Under the pieces are notes generated by a model, which saw nothing but the letters and a program-made list of their open reading frames with translations, did not search any database and had not been told where the DNA came from. Positions 63,901-64,000 of a stretch of DNA of 64,000 bases are shown here, piece after piece (position 1 is the first letter of the stretch; each line of letters opens with the position of its first letter). The position numbers were made by a program, and so were the translations under genes. Source of the DNA: Oceanithermus desulfurans (GTDB lineage: Bacteria; Deinococcota; Deinococci; Deinococcales; Marinithermaceae); NCBI RefSeq assembly GCF_014201675.1, contig NZ_JACHEZ010000007.1, positions 89,542-153,541 of the forward strand. Direction: 5' to 3'.

Positions 63901-64000
63901 AGCCCGTCAACGACGCCCCCACCGCCACCGACGACACCTTCACCACCCCGGAGGACACCACCCTTTCCGGCGTCAACGTGATCACCGGCGACAACGGCGG
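60918..64000 (+). CDS. Large secreted surface protein with GEVED, cadherin/Ig-like and thrombospondin type 3 calcium-binding repeats (3' end outside window)
   Basis: At least 1027 residues, open to the window end. Signal peptide MKRSRNGW then a hydrophobic core ending SAARA-V. Residues ~30-280 are Cys-containing beta-rich sequence. Near 347 comes [14 protein letters not shown] and at 413 [10 protein letters not shown], the GEVED domain. An Ig/cadherin-like domain ([13 protein letters not shown] to [20 protein letters not shown]) spans ~445-525. From ~778 to ~960 there are many DTDGDG/DADNDG thrombospondin type 3 repeats, which bind Ca2+. Another Ig-like domain begins at the edge ([17 protein letters not shown]). 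Probably an adhesin or S-layer-associated protein. Confidence 0.88.
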   Translation, partial: MKRSRNGWGSFLGLLGVILLTIGLGSAARAVSVELDSIVSEPAGGNCSTGTFRISTNSSYQGTALDVLLEVTAADNEYSGPCIAVNNGVLEVNLKDEDATGTDAWVEMRLQLVQQGTSTLVVVDRLQISSFDLDANPSYTNSDDVYLYNPSGSAVYVSGSSNVTYHSVSLASVGTPGLVYNTQLEGWNGGNCNDSATNPDATCRAGAVFTGTSSIDLRVQNDDAYGDPGENSWRLFFVSLKVSDLEPIFTDNDYGDAPNSYGQAGFERTAYRSLGGGLIPDEEAAYQASAGADSDDTNAGALVFDDEEAVTLNGADFQGQSLELGSSATLDVATYNEPGNPSYLSIWVDWNRDGDFDDAGERVLANQSVTSSGQGTVPVTLTVPANATPGTTYLRVVYSENQVSSPDAAGGGTGEVEDYAFTLFALPTASDDTATTYENTPVLIDVLANDDFGGDGPGTGAISVVSGPSHGTATVDDNGTPGDPTDDTIVYTPDANYSGPDSFTYRICDADGDCDTATVTVTINSVPDSLGPPPPLDLDTDDDTIPDANEMFCGAQSDGNSVAGLQGQYPGRIFWFNWGAVFDDGPQAGDSQTFILSDGTQITVTVVSATAGDGSLSDFVPTDMNTWPGALLQDYYDTPDDREVLYNAQISNVDLDITLSFSAVSPDGTPFVPDIIVSDGESTDEPAEWMSFYTSGYAFEKLEEIPATNTATKVVEGTALLRAVNDPVVDASFEQGRFYLYRTVDSDLIRVVIVNGALPNSSTKQGFAMGVWLTCTPRDTDQDGIPDHKDIDADNDGIFDIVEVGHADADTDHDGRTNGPVGNNGLDDNYETDDTASAQANYTVPDTDGDGLPDYLDIDADNDGINDNIEGQTTAGYVAPAGSDANGNGMDDAYDNSGGYWVNPTDTDGDGAPDYLDLDADNDGDPDSLEGWDTDNDGTADVTPAGTDTDNDGLDDAYDTVVRDAANTYIQAANGQTPASFPDLDNPGNDRDWREPVNDAPTATDDTFTTPEDTTLSGVNVITGDNG

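Overview
The window is GC-rich, tightly packed, and has the style of a thermophilic Deinococcota bacterium of the Thermaceae (Thermus, Oceanithermus or Marinithermus type). The evidence is the gene content (HemQ-type haem protein, KaiC-like ATPase, thermophile-type penicillin acylase, TupABC tungstate transporter), the many GTG starts and GTGA stop/start overlaps, and promoter-like -10 hexamers lying only 5-8 nt before start codons (leaderless transcripts). The genus is inferred from gene style, not proven.

Layout. 1-5.8 kb: end of a secreted beta-rich protein, an MFS exporter, an enolase-superfamily enzyme coupled to a P-loop kinase-like protein, a lipoprotein and hemQ. 5.77-25.92 kb: a defence island lying between two perfect 87-bp copies of the 3' end of hemQ, with every gene on the minus strand. 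In transcription order it holds a SNF2-type helicase, a large adenine-type DNA methyltransferase, DarT and DarG, an XRE-ImmA peptidase with a PIN protein, a HigB-HigA-SecB toxin-antitoxin-chaperone set, an 1889-residue DEAD-box/DUF1998 helicase with a nuclease-like tail, and a RelE-like/UvrD fusion. It reads as a DISARM-related system with three toxin-antitoxin modules packed inside it. No integrase or transposase is visible.

26.0-39 kb: a carbohydrate operon (BtpA family, FGGY kinase, SDR), two tRNA-Ser genes, an S4-domain protein with a methyltransferase, a KaiC-like ATPase, an O-antigen ligase-like protein, and an envelope operon (mreB, fabZ, LptF/G-type permease, MGDG-synthase-like glycosyltransferase, polysaccharide deacetylase), then a metallo-beta-lactamase-fold hydrolase and hsp20. 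39-49 kb: two SDR genes and two paralogous peptide-transporter cassettes (binding protein plus two permeases, no ATPase). 49-57.4 kb: divergent amidotransferase and lysA-type genes, a 600-bp gene-free block of palindromes and heptamer repeats, penicillin acylase, alaX with a small partner gene, a compositionally foreign NYN protein and an acyl-CoA dehydrogenase. 57.4-64 kb: an S1-domain protein, tupABC with a ModE-type regulator, and a very large calcium-binding surface protein that runs off the window and is preceded by a coupled 30-codon leader frame.

The most interesting region is the island: its hemQ-derived borders, the nesting of toxin-antitoxin modules between helicase/methyltransferase genes, and a SecB-like chaperone fused to a helix-turn-helix domain.
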